In this document: positions 26,814-36,923 of the stretch, one piece after another
Numbering within the stretch: position 1 is the stretch's first letter
Layout of the letters: each line of letters begins with the position of its first letter
Assembly: GCF_003234935.1 (NCBI RefSeq)
Contig: NZ_QKSB01000001.1
Span: forward strand, 682,001-746,000
Length of the DNA: 64,000 nucleotides
DNA from: Putridiphycobacter roseus
GTDB taxonomy: Bacteria > Bacteroidota > Bacteroidia > Flavobacteriales_D > Crocinitomicaceae
Direction: 5' to 3'
The notes under the pieces: generated by a model
Told to the model about the DNA's origin: nothing
The model's input: the letters and a program-made list of their open reading frames with translations, nothing else
The model's database searches: none
Position numbers and translations under genes: made by a program

Positions 26814-29800
26814 TTGAAACAAATCTTATTCATAAAGTCATTGATAACTTGGTGTTTTTTAACACTCCACTTTTTTTCACATTCTCAAAATAGTAATTTT
26901 GTGATAGGAAGTGCGCTTGTAGATGAAGGCGGGAATACGATTGTTAAAGGCCCTACTGGAGACTATTTTATTGGAGGATATTCTGGCAGCAGTGCAATGG
27001 TAACAAGGATTACAAATACTGGAACTGTGGTTTGGAGTAAAACTTTAAATATTGGTGCAGACCCTGATTATATTCTACAAATAGATATTACCACAGACAA
27101 TTTCATTATCGGAATTGGAAATTCAAGAACAAGTGCTTCCTTTAACGCGTATGGATTTGCGTTTAAAATGGATCTTTTGGGCAATGTCATTTGGCAAAAA
27201 ATGTATCAATGTAGTAATAATTATTTATGGGCTCCTGCTATTCAAGAGGTTGGAAATGGCAACTATAATATTGTTGGCTCCTACACTGATAATAGACAAG
27301 ATTGTTACGCCATGCAATTGAATAACCTGACTGGCGCAGTTGTCTGGGATTCGATTTACGCCAATACCAGTTTTGGGAATGCCTATGATGAACATTTTGC
27401 AGATGCAATATATTATCCAGGCAATAAAGCAACATACATTGCGGGAAGGATGCAAAAATCAGCAGGTCAAATGGCTTACCGACCTTCTTTAACAAAACTA
27501 GATTCAAATGGTGTTTTTCAATGGACAAAAATGTATTTGTATAACTCAGCCACTTCAAGCGGACGACTATATTCTTACAGTATCGATTTGGATGGCGATT
27601 CATTAATCTTTAGTGTATATGGAAAAAATGGAGGTACAACAACCCCTTTTCAAGTGGGTTTAATTAAAACTGATACCGCAGGAAATATTGGCTGGTCGAA
27701 ATTATATTCCAGTACTGGAGGAGAAGATTTACGGAGTTTTAATTTAGTGAATACACCAAATGGATACATCATTTCGGGATATACAGGGTCGGGTAACCAG
27801 GGACTATTCATGATTAAAACGAATAAAACTGGGGGACTTGTTTGGTCGAAAAAATATGGAGATGCTGGAATCGAAGATGTGCATTTATTCAACTCTAACG
27901 CAAGAGTTATCATAGACAATGGATTTGCTGTAACTGTAGGTAGGACAAATAGTTTTGGAAATAATTTTGACCTATTTATCGTAAAAGCTGATTTAATAAC
28001 AGGCCAACTGTCAAACACCAATTGTTATTCCGATCTTACATTATCTACTATTTCTTTACCTGCTTACCAAGAAGATTTCCCCATGCTTACTGGGCGATTA
28101 CCTATTACCGCCACTACGCCAACCATTAACAGCAGTAACGTTTCATTGCAAAACATAGGTGTTTTAGTAGAGAATACAAATGACACTTTAATTAGTGGGG
28201 ATACTATTCATTTATGTCTTGGTGAAAACTTTATCGCGAAGGTATTAAATGCAACCAATTCAAATTTTTTATGGAGTACAGGTAGTACAAGTACTACCGA
28301 ATCATTTTCTAGCGCTGGCTCTTTTTGGGTAAACGTGAGTGGCTTAAATGGCTGTATTATATGGTCCGATACTTTTCACATTGTGATGGATAGTTTAAAT
28401 CTGTTCCTGGGAAATGACACCTCATTTTGTGAATCGAATCCATTGATTTTAGATGCCACTAATACAAATGCAAATTACTTGTGGCAAGACGGATCTACGA
28501 ACCCAACTTTCACCGTCAATCAAAGTGGTAATTATTTTGTTGAAGTTTCAAATCCTACATGTACCATGTATGACACTATTATTGTAACAGTTGATGTATT
28601 GCCAGACTTAGACCTAGGACTTGATTCAACTTTTTGCGGGAACACTGTCTTCATGACCTTAGATGCAGGACCCAATTTACAGAATTCAACATACTTATGG
28701 CAGGACAATACGACCAATAGTACACAATCAGTCAATCAATCGGGACTTTATTGGGTAACCCATTCCAATGGAACTTGTGAAGTTAGTGACTCCATTAGTA
28801 TCAGTAATGTGATTAACTCTTTTGAACTGGGTAACGATACCACACTATGTTTTGGTGAAAACCTAGTATTGACTGTTGGCATACAAAACGGCAATATTCT
28901 ATGGAGTGATAATAGCTCAAATCAAACTTTAACAGTAAATACTACGGGAATGGTAAGTGTAAGCGTGACTGAAGGAGCATGTATGGTAACTGACAGCATC
29001 ATGATTACATTTATTGCGCCTCCAATTGTTAACCTGGGCAATGACACCACTATTTGCGAAGGAAACATCACACTAAATGCGAACAATACAAACTTTCAAC
29101 CTGTTTGGAATGACGGGAGCAACAACCAAACATTAAACGTCACGCAAACGGGTACCTATTATGTAACAATAAATAACAATGGCTGTGTTGCGTCAGACAG
29201 CATCCATGTAAATATCATTCAAAACACCTTACCTGACATAGCCAATACAGTACTTTGTGAAAACATTAACTATCCGATAGATATTAGCAACGCAAACGGT
29301 AATGTGGTATGGAATGATGGCGCCACTTCAAAAGTTAGAACCATTTCTACTCCTGGTATATATTGGGTTAACTTGCATGATAATGGATGTATATTTACGG
29401 ACACTTTTAATCTCAACTGGCAAATCATTCTAGCAGATGGCGAATCAAGTATTCAAGAAGGATGTGCACCTTTAACCGTAGATTTTAATAATTTATCTAC
29501 TGTAAACTTTGGATCAATCGACAATTGGAATTGGAATTTAGGGGATGGTGAATTTGCAAACACTCCTAATCCTTCACATACATATACAAGCACTGGAAAT
29601 CATTTTCAAACCATCACTGTAACCAGTAATTTAGGTTGTACTGACACCTACCAATTAAGCAGTTCGATTGAAGTATTTGAAAAGGTTGATGCTTATTTCA
29701 CCCACAGTCCAAACACTACTACTATTGACAAGCCTATATATTTCAACAATTTGACCATAAATCCGACTTATTGGTCTTGGAATTTTGGAGATGGATACAC

Positions 29801-30206
29801 AGCTAATGAATACAATACGGATCATACCTACACAACACCAGGCCTATACACCATCACATTGACCGTAGCAAATGATAACGGATGTGAAGACCAATATGTG
29901 GTTAGTTTAATTGTAGAAAATGAGATATTATTGTACGTACCAAATATTTTTACACCTAACCAAACTGGGACGAATAGTCTGTGGAATATTGAGCTTATTG
30001 GCGGTGATGTCTATAATTTTCACCTTCAAATTTTTAACCGTTGGGGAGAAATTATTTGGGAAAGCTTTGATCAGACTGTAGGATGGAATGGAAAATACAA
30101 TGGTGAACTTGTCCAAGACGGCGCATATATTTGGCGTATAAATTATGGAGATATTGCCTCTGATAAAAAACACACCCACACCGGACATGTATCGGTATTG
30201 AAATAA
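26814..30206 (+). CDS. Giant secreted T9SS type B protein with propeller-like, repeat and PKD domains
   Basis: A 1130-residue exported protein. The only plausible start is a TTG at 26814, because an in-frame stop lies 15 bp upstream and the next ATG is past the signal peptide (LITWCFLTLHFFSHSQ). Residues about 30-400 have repeats ending in TGTVVWSKTL, NVIWQKMY, GAVVWDSIY, FQWTKMY, IGWSKLYSS, LVWSKKYGD, a blade pattern like that of delta-60 or propeller repeats. About 480-880 hold six beta modules with LWxDGS and LGNDTTLC linkers, as in the protein at 19.4 kb. Two PKD domains (NWNWNLGDGEF, YWSWNFGDGY) precede the type B sorting domain (LYVPNIFTPNQTGTNSLWNI ... FNRWGEIIW ... DGAYIWRI). It ends 4 bp from the convergent helicase gene. 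Confidence 0.8.
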   Translation: MKQILFIKSLITWCFLTLHFFSHSQNSNFVIGSALVDEGGNTIVKGPTGDYFIGGYSGSSAMVTRITNTGTVVWSKTLNIGADPDYILQIDITTDNFIIGIGNSRTSASFNAYGFAFKMDLLGNVIWQKMYQCSNNYLWAPAIQEVGNGNYNIVGSYTDNRQDCYAMQLNNLTGAVVWDSIYANTSFGNAYDEHFADAIYYPGNKATYIAGRMQKSAGQMAYRPSLTKLDSNGVFQWTKMYLYNSATSSGRLYSYSIDLDGDSLIFSVYGKNGGTTTPFQVGLIKTDTAGNIGWSKLYSSTGGEDLRSFNLVNTPNGYIISGYTGSGNQGLFMIKTNKTGGLVWSKKYGDAGIEDVHLFNSNARVIIDNGFAVTVGRTNSFGNNFDLFIVKADLITGQLSNTNCYSDLTLSTISLPAYQEDFPMLTGRLPITATTPTINSSNVSLQNIGVLVENTNDTLISGDTIHLCLGENFIAKVLNATNSNFLWSTGSTSTTESFSSAGSFWVNVSGLNGCIIWSDTFHIVMDSLNLFLGNDTSFCESNPLILDATNTNANYLWQDGSTNPTFTVNQSGNYFVEVSNPTCTMYDTIIVTVDVLPDLDLGLDSTFCGNTVFMTLDAGPNLQNSTYLWQDNTTNSTQSVNQSGLYWVTHSNGTCEVSDSISISNVINSFELGNDTTLCFGENLVLTVGIQNGNILWSDNSSNQTLTVNTTGMVSVSVTEGACMVTDSIMITFIAPPIVNLGNDTTICEGNITLNANNTNFQPVWNDGSNNQTLNVTQTGTYYVTINNNGCVASDSIHVNIIQNTLPDIANTVLCENINYPIDISNANGNVVWNDGATSKVRTISTPGIYWVNLHDNGCIFTDTFNLNWQIILADGESSIQEGCAPLTVDFNNLSTVNFGSIDNWNWNLGDGEFANTPNPSHTYTSTGNHFQTITVTSNLGCTDTYQLSSSIEVFEKVDAYFTHSPNTTTIDKPIYFNNLTINPTYWSWNFGDGYTANEYNTDHTYTTPGLYTITLTVANDNGCEDQYVVSLIVENEILLYVPNIFTPNQTGTNSLWNIELIGGDVYNFHLQIFNRWGEIIWESFDQTVGWNGKYNGELVQDGAYIWRINYGDIASDKKHTHTGHVSVLK

Positions 30207-30210
30207 TAAC

Positions 30211-33200
30211 TTATTTAAAAAAGTCTAATAATTCAAGCTTCACCTTTTCTTTATTTTGTATCCAATCAGCATGTAATAGTATTTTTACTTTTTCAAATCG
30301 ACTATACAACAGCTCAAGTATGATGGATAATTCCAACTCCTGGTGATTATGTAATCCAGGATTAACAAGTAGTATGCGACTGCTTTTATAATCGATAAAA
30401 CAAGTAATTAGTAATTGTTCACTCTCCTCGACAAAAGTAAGTAACCGTTGGTTTTGCTTAAAAAATTGATCCAACAACAAAGTAAATCCATGTTTTGGGA
30501 CATCACTAGTATCAAACTTTTTACTTTCCGCATAATACAAAAAATCCTTAAGAACCATTACCCCTTTATTATCCGACAATTTAAAGTCTGTATGAAGCAC
30601 CGAGCTAAAAATAATCATTTGCTGAATGGCTCTAGTAAACAATACATTTAACCTGTTTTCTCCGGACTTATGGTTAATTGGACCAAAATTATGGATGAAA
30701 ACCCCATTTTTATTTTTGGCATATCCGACAGAAATTAAAATAAACTCTTTTTCAATTCCTTGAATATTTTCTAGATTAGAGATCAGAACTCCTTCAGGTA
30801 AATCAATTTGCAACTGATGAATAGTTTTTCGGATATTTAATTCCTGTTCTTTAGAAAAAGCGATAATACCGATATCAAAATGACCAGCTTTTAATAGTTT
30901 ATCCAACTTTGCAACAATTAACCTTGCCTCTTGATTGTTCTTCCCATCCACAAATTCTCCTTCTGGAACATGTACAAATTCAATTGGGTATTCCTGTTGG
31001 AATGGCGGTAACATTTTTAAGCTATGTTCATAGAACTGTTCATTCGAAAATTGAATTAATGCAGGATGTTGACTGCGGTAATGCCACATTAAAGATGCTG
31101 TAGGAAGAAACGTTTGCACAGCATTTAACAAAGACATGCTATTGTTATTACTTGCAAAAAAGCGATTAGGTGGCATTTGCTTATCGTCTCCGACAACAAT
31201 AGCCTTTTTAGCACGATAAAGTGCAGGAATGGCATCTTCTATCGGTATCTGGCTAGACTCATCAAAAATAACTACATCAAATAAATCCTTTTCTAATGGC
31301 AATCTTTCAGAAATTGCCAGTGGATTCATCATCCAAACCGGTTTTATTTGCGTTAAAATAAATTGTGATTTTTCAAAAAGCTGTTTAATTGGCAAGTGCT
31401 GTTGTTTTTTGTTTGCCTCATGAATTAATAATCTTTTTGCTTGCCTAAACTTATATTTCAGCTCTTTATTTTCTTCAGATAATTTTTGATTTGGTGTTTG
31501 GTCCAATGCTTCGAATGCCTTCCATTTTTGATGATATTTTATCCATAACTTCTTTTGAGCCGCTTTAATGACCACTTTTTTAGCCGTATTAAACTTTCTC
31601 AAACGCTTTTGTAATGCATCACCTGAACTCAGGCCATTTGCTACACCTGTTTTTTGCAGTAAATTCCAGTAATGAAAATATACTTGCTCGTTTAAATGTG
31701 TCAAAGGTCTTGCATTCAATTGCAGAAAATCCAACAACCGATTGGGAGATGAAAGCAACAACTTCAATTCATTTTCTAACAATTGGAAAGGAACTAAATT
31801 CTTTAAAAAAGAATCTGCAAATGCAACAAAATCATTTAGTTTATCCGTTGGCGTTTTTCGGAATAAATATCTATTAATCTGGTTAAAACGATCTAGTTTT
31901 GTATGTAAAAAACTAAAGTCTTCAATAAATTCAGTGGCATTCTCTCTGGATAAAATATCCTCATACAAACTATGGTTTAAGTTGGCTAATCTACTTCTTA
32001 CATTTAAAATAAATGAAATTTCCTGATCAGGATTAATGATCCCTAATTCGTGTTTGAGTTTTAACTGTAATGTATCCAATTGATCTTTCAGCTTCAGTTC
32101 CTTAATCACTGCATCAATAATAAATGTTTGATTTTCGGAAGTATGGATACCTTCAAAGGATTTAAAGAAACGAGTAATGGCTTTTTTATTTTTCAATCTA
32201 CCAAAAAAACCTGTCACATTTAAAAGCGTTTGTACATTTTCGACTTCAGCAAAATTTGGTAATTTATTCCACAGTTCATTTTTTGCTTTTGCCTGTTGGT
32301 ACTGTTGTTGCGTTTTTTCATAGCGCTTGCTCAACTTATCGAATACAACATATTCTTTAGCATCCTCAATTAAGACATCAATCCAATTTTTATTGACCAT
32401 GTTTAGCACAGAAGCCGTCATGCAATACTTTGAAAAAGTATCAAAATCCTCATTTAAATCATACTGCTTCTGCAGTGTATTGAATTCAATTAAAATTGAT
32501 TTTGCTTCTTCAATTCTATCCTTTATTTTTTTCCAAGGTGCTACCTCATTTAATACGTTTAAGTTTAAATTAAGCACCACCATATCACCTAGGTTAGTGC
32601 TAGAAAAATGTAAGCCAATTTGCCTTTCAATTTCAATTAACTCTTCGTATAAACTAGACCATGTTCCAAAGTGAGGAAAAACAGACTTGGGGTTAATATC
32701 TACTTCAATTTTAGTGTGCGCAACTAAATATTGTTCGAGTTCCCATAAGCTACAATCCGTCTGTGGATTATTGGAAAGAATTGCCTTAGGGTAATGGTAC
32801 GCTTGGAACTTTAATGTCTCAATTTCAACAAACTGATTTACTTCATTTTTTTCCAATGGTAGGACTAATTTTTCGAGCGAGACTTTTAGTTTTTTATAAA
32901 ACTCTTTTTTTTGCTGTACGCTGGCATCAAAATAAGCAATAAGTGTTTGTAATGGCTTTAATTTTTCATGCACTATGGAAAGTGCCGATTTTTTTTCAGA
33001 AACAAACAAAACCGACTTCCCTTCATTTAAGAAGCTTTGAATCAAAATTGCAATACTATGTGACTTACCTGTACCGGGTGGACCTTGAATAATTACATCC
33101 TCTCGGTGTGCCGACTGGATGATTTTTTTTTGAGAATAATCTAAAGGATAATAAGACAGGTCCACTTCACCAACAGAAACGTCACTAACTGCATTGTTAC

Positions 33201-33843
33201 CGTACCCTAATAATTTAGCTACAGTTTGGTTAGGTGACTGAATAATCTCCTCGTAGTCTTGTCCCAATAAACTTTTCTTATAATTAAAAGTCCCTATCCC
33301 TTCTTTTTCTACAATACGCCAACTCGCTGGCACTACATCTAAAGTGTTTGTTCTGCCCAACTGCTGATTATCATTGTCAAATTTTTCTTGTAAAAACTCG
33401 ATTAATTCCTCTTTTGTTTCGTAACTCGTTTTTAAATCGACTTCAAAAACCTTTTTAAAAACTGACTTCAGTATAGGATTCACTTCCCAAAAGCCACCAA
33501 CTTCTTCTACAATTTTATAATGGAGCGCTATCTTCTGGTCTTTTTTAATTTGAATCGGAACGTAACAAAGCGGGGAAGTATAAAACTCTTTTTTATTGGG
33601 CATTTTCCATTGCAGGAACAAACCAATCTTTAGGCTTGTCTCCAAGCCATATTCTTTTAAGTAGTGTTGTTGTTTTTGATAAATCTTCTCTAAACGCTTT
33701 GCTCCCACGTCAACCGATAGCGAACGATAAACCAACCGATTCTCTTTAATTTGCAAGAATGGATTCTTACTAGAAATATCGAATAGTGCCTCTTGCAGTT
33801 GACTTAATCTATCTTGGACACTATGTTTATCTTGGTTTGACAC
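30211..33843 (-). CDS. Large SF1 (UPF1/DNA2-type) helicase with N-terminal DUF4011-like region
   Basis: A 1210-residue cytoplasmic protein. The N-terminus (RLSQLQEALFDISSKNPFL) resembles DUF4011. The helicase core is split: Walker A QGPPGTGKSHSIA at about 250, then about 600 residues of alpha-helical, coiled-coil-rich insertion, then Walker B VVIFDESSQIP (about 860), motif III AIVVGDDKQMPP, motif IV MWHYRSQHPALIQFSN, and motifs V/VI ENIQGIEKEFILISVGY and GENRLNVLFTRA. The last 120 residues are unassigned. Such proteins often belong to phage-defence or nucleic-acid repair systems, frequently with a C-terminal nuclease; no nuclease motif is evident here. It stands alone and converges with a T9SS gene. 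Codon use looks ordinary. Defence is a hypothesis only. Confidence 0.8.
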   Translation of the reverse strand: MSNQDKHSVQDRLSQLQEALFDISSKNPFLQIKENRLVYRSLSVDVGAKRLEKIYQKQQHYLKEYGLETSLKIGLFLQWKMPNKKEFYTSPLCYVPIQIKKDQKIALHYKIVEEVGGFWEVNPILKSVFKKVFEVDLKTSYETKEELIEFLQEKFDNDNQQLGRTNTLDVVPASWRIVEKEGIGTFNYKKSLLGQDYEEIIQSPNQTVAKLLGYGNNAVSDVSVGEVDLSYYPLDYSQKKIIQSAHREDVIIQGPPGTGKSHSIAILIQSFLNEGKSVLFVSEKKSALSIVHEKLKPLQTLIAYFDASVQQKKEFYKKLKVSLEKLVLPLEKNEVNQFVEIETLKFQAYHYPKAILSNNPQTDCSLWELEQYLVAHTKIEVDINPKSVFPHFGTWSSLYEELIEIERQIGLHFSSTNLGDMVVLNLNLNVLNEVAPWKKIKDRIEEAKSILIEFNTLQKQYDLNEDFDTFSKYCMTASVLNMVNKNWIDVLIEDAKEYVVFDKLSKRYEKTQQQYQQAKAKNELWNKLPNFAEVENVQTLLNVTGFFGRLKNKKAITRFFKSFEGIHTSENQTFIIDAVIKELKLKDQLDTLQLKLKHELGIINPDQEISFILNVRSRLANLNHSLYEDILSRENATEFIEDFSFLHTKLDRFNQINRYLFRKTPTDKLNDFVAFADSFLKNLVPFQLLENELKLLLSSPNRLLDFLQLNARPLTHLNEQVYFHYWNLLQKTGVANGLSSGDALQKRLRKFNTAKKVVIKAAQKKLWIKYHQKWKAFEALDQTPNQKLSEENKELKYKFRQAKRLLIHEANKKQQHLPIKQLFEKSQFILTQIKPVWMMNPLAISERLPLEKDLFDVVIFDESSQIPIEDAIPALYRAKKAIVVGDDKQMPPNRFFASNNNSMSLLNAVQTFLPTASLMWHYRSQHPALIQFSNEQFYEHSLKMLPPFQQEYPIEFVHVPEGEFVDGKNNQEARLIVAKLDKLLKAGHFDIGIIAFSKEQELNIRKTIHQLQIDLPEGVLISNLENIQGIEKEFILISVGYAKNKNGVFIHNFGPINHKSGENRLNVLFTRAIQQMIIFSSVLHTDFKLSDNKGVMVLKDFLYYAESKKFDTSDVPKHGFTLLLDQFFKQNQRLLTFVEESEQLLITCFIDYKSSRILLVNPGLHNHQELELSIILELLYSRFEKVKILLHADWIQNKEKVKLELLDFFK

Positions 33844-33851
33844 TTGGAGAC

Positions 33852-33859
33852 CAAAAGTA
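33852..33859 (-). promoter_or_regulatory. Possible -7 element of the helicase gene
   Basis: TACTTTTG on the minus strand, 8 bp before the helicase ATG. It directly follows the infB terminator, and no clear TTTG partner is seen, so the call is tentative. Confidence 0.35.
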
Positions 33860-33861
33860 AT

Positions 33862-33900
33862 AAAAAAAGAAAGTCACTTACAGTATTGTAAGTGACTTTC
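33862..33900 (-). terminator. Intrinsic terminator of the rimP-nusA-infB operon
   Basis: On the minus strand a perfect 13-bp stem (GAAAGTCACTTAC / GTAAGTGACTTTC) with a 6-base loop, followed by a run of T. It lies 22 bp after the infB stop. Confidence 0.93.
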
Positions 33901-33922
33901 TAATAAAATATTTAAATGGGAA

Positions 33923-36847
33923 TTAAAGTTTCTTCGCTACCTCAACTTCGTGGTATGCTTCTACAATATCTCCTTCTCTTAAGTCGTTATATTTTGCAAT
34001 ACTTAAACCACATTCATAACCACGTTTCACTTCTTTCACATCATCTTTAAATCGTTTTAAAGAATCTAAATCGCCAGTGTAAACAACAATACCATCACGT
34101 ATTAATCTAACTTTAGATTTTCTATTAATAACACCGTCTGTTACGAAACAACCTGCAATAGTACCCACTTTGGTAATTTTAAAGGTTTCTCTAATTTCAG
34201 CAGTACCAAGAATTTCTTCTTTAATATCTGGTGAAAGCATACCTTCCATTGCTTCTTTAATTTCGTCAATGGCTTTATAAATTACGGAGTACAATCTAAT
34301 GTCAATTCCTTCACTTTCGGCCAATTTACGCGCTTGTTGAGATGGACGTACTTGGAATCCAACAATAATTGCATTAGAAGCAGCTGCTAAAGTCACATCT
34401 GTTTCAGAAATTTGACCAACCGCTTTATGAATAATATTCACTTGAATTTCTTCCGTGGACAATTTCTCTAGAGAATCAGAAAGTGCTTCAATAGAACCGT
34501 CAACATCCCCTTTAACAATCACATTCAACTCTTGGAAATCCCCTACAGCAAGTCTTCTACCAATTTCATCTAACGTTAAGTGTTTCTTAGTTCTAAGACC
34601 TTGCTCACGTTTCAACTGCTCTCTTTTAACTGCTATTTGTTTGGCTTCTCTCTCATCCAATAATACATTAAATGAATCACCAGCGCTTGGCGCACCATTG
34701 AATCCTAATATAGATACTGGGATAGATGGCCCTGCTTCAGTAACCGCTTCACCTTTGTCGTTATTCATGGCTTTTACTTTACCATAATGTTGACCAGCGA
34801 TAATAAAGTCACCAATTTTAAGTGTACCTGCGGAAACTAAAACCGTAGTTACATAACCACGACCTTTATCTAAAGAAGCTTCCACAACTGTACCTGTAGC
34901 CGTTTTATTAGGATTAGCTTTTAATTCTAAAATTTCAGCTTCTAATAATACTTTTTCAAGTAATTCTTCGATATTCACACCGTTTTTGGCAGAAATCTCT
35001 TGACTTTGAAATTTACCTCCCCATTCTTCAACAAGAATGTTCATTTGAGATAATTGTTCTTTTATTTTATCTGGATTAGCTCCTGGTTTATCAATTTTAT
35101 TAATTGCAAATACCATTGGCACTCCTGCAGCTTGTGCGTGTGAAATTGCCTCTTTTGTTTGTGGCATCACATCATCATCAGCCGCTACAATAATAATGGC
35201 AATATCGGTAACTTGTGCACCCCTTGCTCTCATGGCAGTAAAGGCCTCGTGACCAGGTGTATCTAAGAAAGTAATTTTTCTACCACTTTCGCCAGTTACA
35301 GAATATGCACCAATATGTTGTGTTATCCCACCAGCTTCACCAGCAGTTACACTTGCATTTCTAATATAATCCAATAAGGAAGTTTTACCATGATCTACGT
35401 GACCCATTACGGTTACGATAGGAGCACGTTCTAAAAGATCTTCTGGTTTATCTTCTTCTTCTACAATTGCTTCTTGTACTTCTGCACTAATAAATTCCGT
35501 TTCGAATCCGAAATCAGAAGCAACTAACTGAATAGTTTCTGCATCTAATCTTTGGTTAATCGAAGCAAAAATACCTAATGACATACAAGAACCGATTACT
35601 TCGGTTGCAGATACGTTCATCATACTTGCCAATTCAGAAACAGTAACGAATTCCGTTAATTTCAAAATTCCTTTTTCGAGTTCTTGTTGTTCTAACTCTT
35701 CCTCTCTTCTTTGGGCAACCATGTCACGCTTTTCTCTTCTGAATTTAGCGCCTTTTTTCTTACCTCCACCTTGCAAACGTGCTAAGGTTTCTTTAATTTC
35801 TTTTTGGATTTCAGCTTCCGTTACTGGTGCTTTTTCCACTCTTGGTCCACGTTTACCGTGTCCACCAGGGGCATTATTACCTCTTGGTCCTCGACCATTA
35901 CCCGCATTACTATTAGGGGTATTACTTTTATTAGTATCAACGTTTACTTTTTTAATTCGCTTACGTTTCTTCCTTTTATCGTCGTGTTCTTTTTTGCTAT
36001 CTGAACGTTTCTTCTCTACTGGTAAAACAATTTTACCAATTACAGTAGGTCCGGTCAGTTTTTCCGTCTTCGTAACGTAATTTTCAATTACGTTTGGCTT
36101 TTTCTCCTCTTTCTTTTCCGGTTTCTTTACTTCAGGCTTTTTAGTCACTTTAGCTTTTTCAACTTTAGCGGCAGTTTTTGCAGGTTCCGCTTTTGGTTTA
36201 ATCGCTTCTTTTTCCACTTTAGCCGGAGGTGCAGGGGCTGGTTTTTTCTTTTTGTCAGGCCTAGTTTTTTGGTTAATGGACGATAAGTCTATTTTACCAA
36301 CCACGGATACTTTCAAATCTCCAGATTCAATAACCTCAGGGTTTTCTTGTATTGGACTTTTAGCTTTCTCTTCTGCTAATCGTTTTTCTTCCGCTACTTT
36401 TTCCGCTGCTGCTACTTCTGCTGCCTTTTTCGACGCTTCTTCCGCTTCTGCAGCTGCCTTTTCGGCCGCTTTTTCCGCTTCTGCTGATTTTTTGGCCTCT
36501 GCATTTTCCAAAGCATCTTTCGCTGCTTTAGAAGATTTAAAGGTAGCCACATCAAATGCTTCTTCTACCTCTGGTTTATGCTCTTCCTTATCCTCAGGCG
36601 CTTTCACATCTTCCAAAGAAATTGTCTCTCTTTTTTCGCGTTTAACGGATGCCTGTTGAGATTTTTCCTTTGCAGTTTTATCTGCTGCAAATTCCTGCTC
36701 TAATATACTCAATACCTCACCCTCAATTTTGGTGTTTGGTTTTGAGTCTATTTCATGACCGTTTGATGCAAGAAAGTCAACTATCGTTGAAATACTTACA
36801 TTAAACTCTCGCGCCACTTTGTTTAATCTTTTTGCTGTACCTGCCAT
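33923..36847 (-). CDS. infB: Translation initiation factor IF-2
   Basis: A 974-residue GTPase that brings initiator tRNA to the 30S subunit. The N-terminal IF2_N helix ([21 protein letters not shown]) is followed by a long Lys/Glu/Ala-rich linker (about 60-370). The GTPase domain shows [29 protein letters not shown] and [10 protein letters not shown], followed by the domain II-IV sequence to the end ([21 protein letters not shown]). All G motifs are intact. It is third in the operon rimP-nusA-infB, 76 bp after nusA, and ends at a strong terminator. The alanine/glutamate-rich linker generates many long antisense reading frames that are not genes. Confidence 0.97.
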   Translation of the reverse strand: MAGTAKRLNKVAREFNVSISTIVDFLASNGHEIDSKPNTKIEGEVLSILEQEFAADKTAKEKSQQASVKREKRETISLEDVKAPEDKEEHKPEVEEAFDVATFKSSKAAKDALENAEAKKSAEAEKAAEKAAAEAEEASKKAAEVAAAEKVAEEKRLAEEKAKSPIQENPEVIESGDLKVSVVGKIDLSSINQKTRPDKKKKPAPAPPAKVEKEAIKPKAEPAKTAAKVEKAKVTKKPEVKKPEKKEEKKPNVIENYVTKTEKLTGPTVIGKIVLPVEKKRSDSKKEHDDKRKKRKRIKKVNVDTNKSNTPNSNAGNGRGPRGNNAPGGHGKRGPRVEKAPVTEAEIQKEIKETLARLQGGGKKKGAKFRREKRDMVAQRREEELEQQELEKGILKLTEFVTVSELASMMNVSATEVIGSCMSLGIFASINQRLDAETIQLVASDFGFETEFISAEVQEAIVEEEDKPEDLLERAPIVTVMGHVDHGKTSLLDYIRNASVTAGEAGGITQHIGAYSVTGESGRKITFLDTPGHEAFTAMRARGAQVTDIAIIIVAADDDVMPQTKEAISHAQAAGVPMVFAINKIDKPGANPDKIKEQLSQMNILVEEWGGKFQSQEISAKNGVNIEELLEKVLLEAEILELKANPNKTATGTVVEASLDKGRGYVTTVLVSAGTLKIGDFIIAGQHYGKVKAMNNDKGEAVTEAGPSIPVSILGFNGAPSAGDSFNVLLDEREAKQIAVKREQLKREQGLRTKKHLTLDEIGRRLAVGDFQELNVIVKGDVDGSIEALSDSLEKLSTEEIQVNIIHKAVGQISETDVTLAAASNAIIVGFQVRPSQQARKLAESEGIDIRLYSVIYKAIDEIKEAMEGMLSPDIKEEILGTAEIRETFKITKVGTIAGCFVTDGVINRKSKVRLIRDGIVVYTGDLDSLKRFKDDVKEVKRGYECGLSIAKYNDLREGDIVEAYHEVEVAKKL

Positions 36848-36923
36848 ACACTTTTCAGCTCTAATATTATAATTTTAATTATTATTTTACTTTTATCCTA
36901 ATATTTGATCAAAAGAAAATAAT

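Noticed and set aside
27115..28735. Several frames of 60-120 residues inside the giant T9SS gene at 26.8 kb
   Set aside because: They are shadows of the 1130-residue frame, show no family features and have no promoter.
35721..36659. Long plus-strand open frames antisense to infB
   Set aside because: They mirror the Ala/Glu/Lys-rich linker of IF-2 and give low-complexity Ser/Ala/Phe-rich translations; codon bias of the minus frame creates them.
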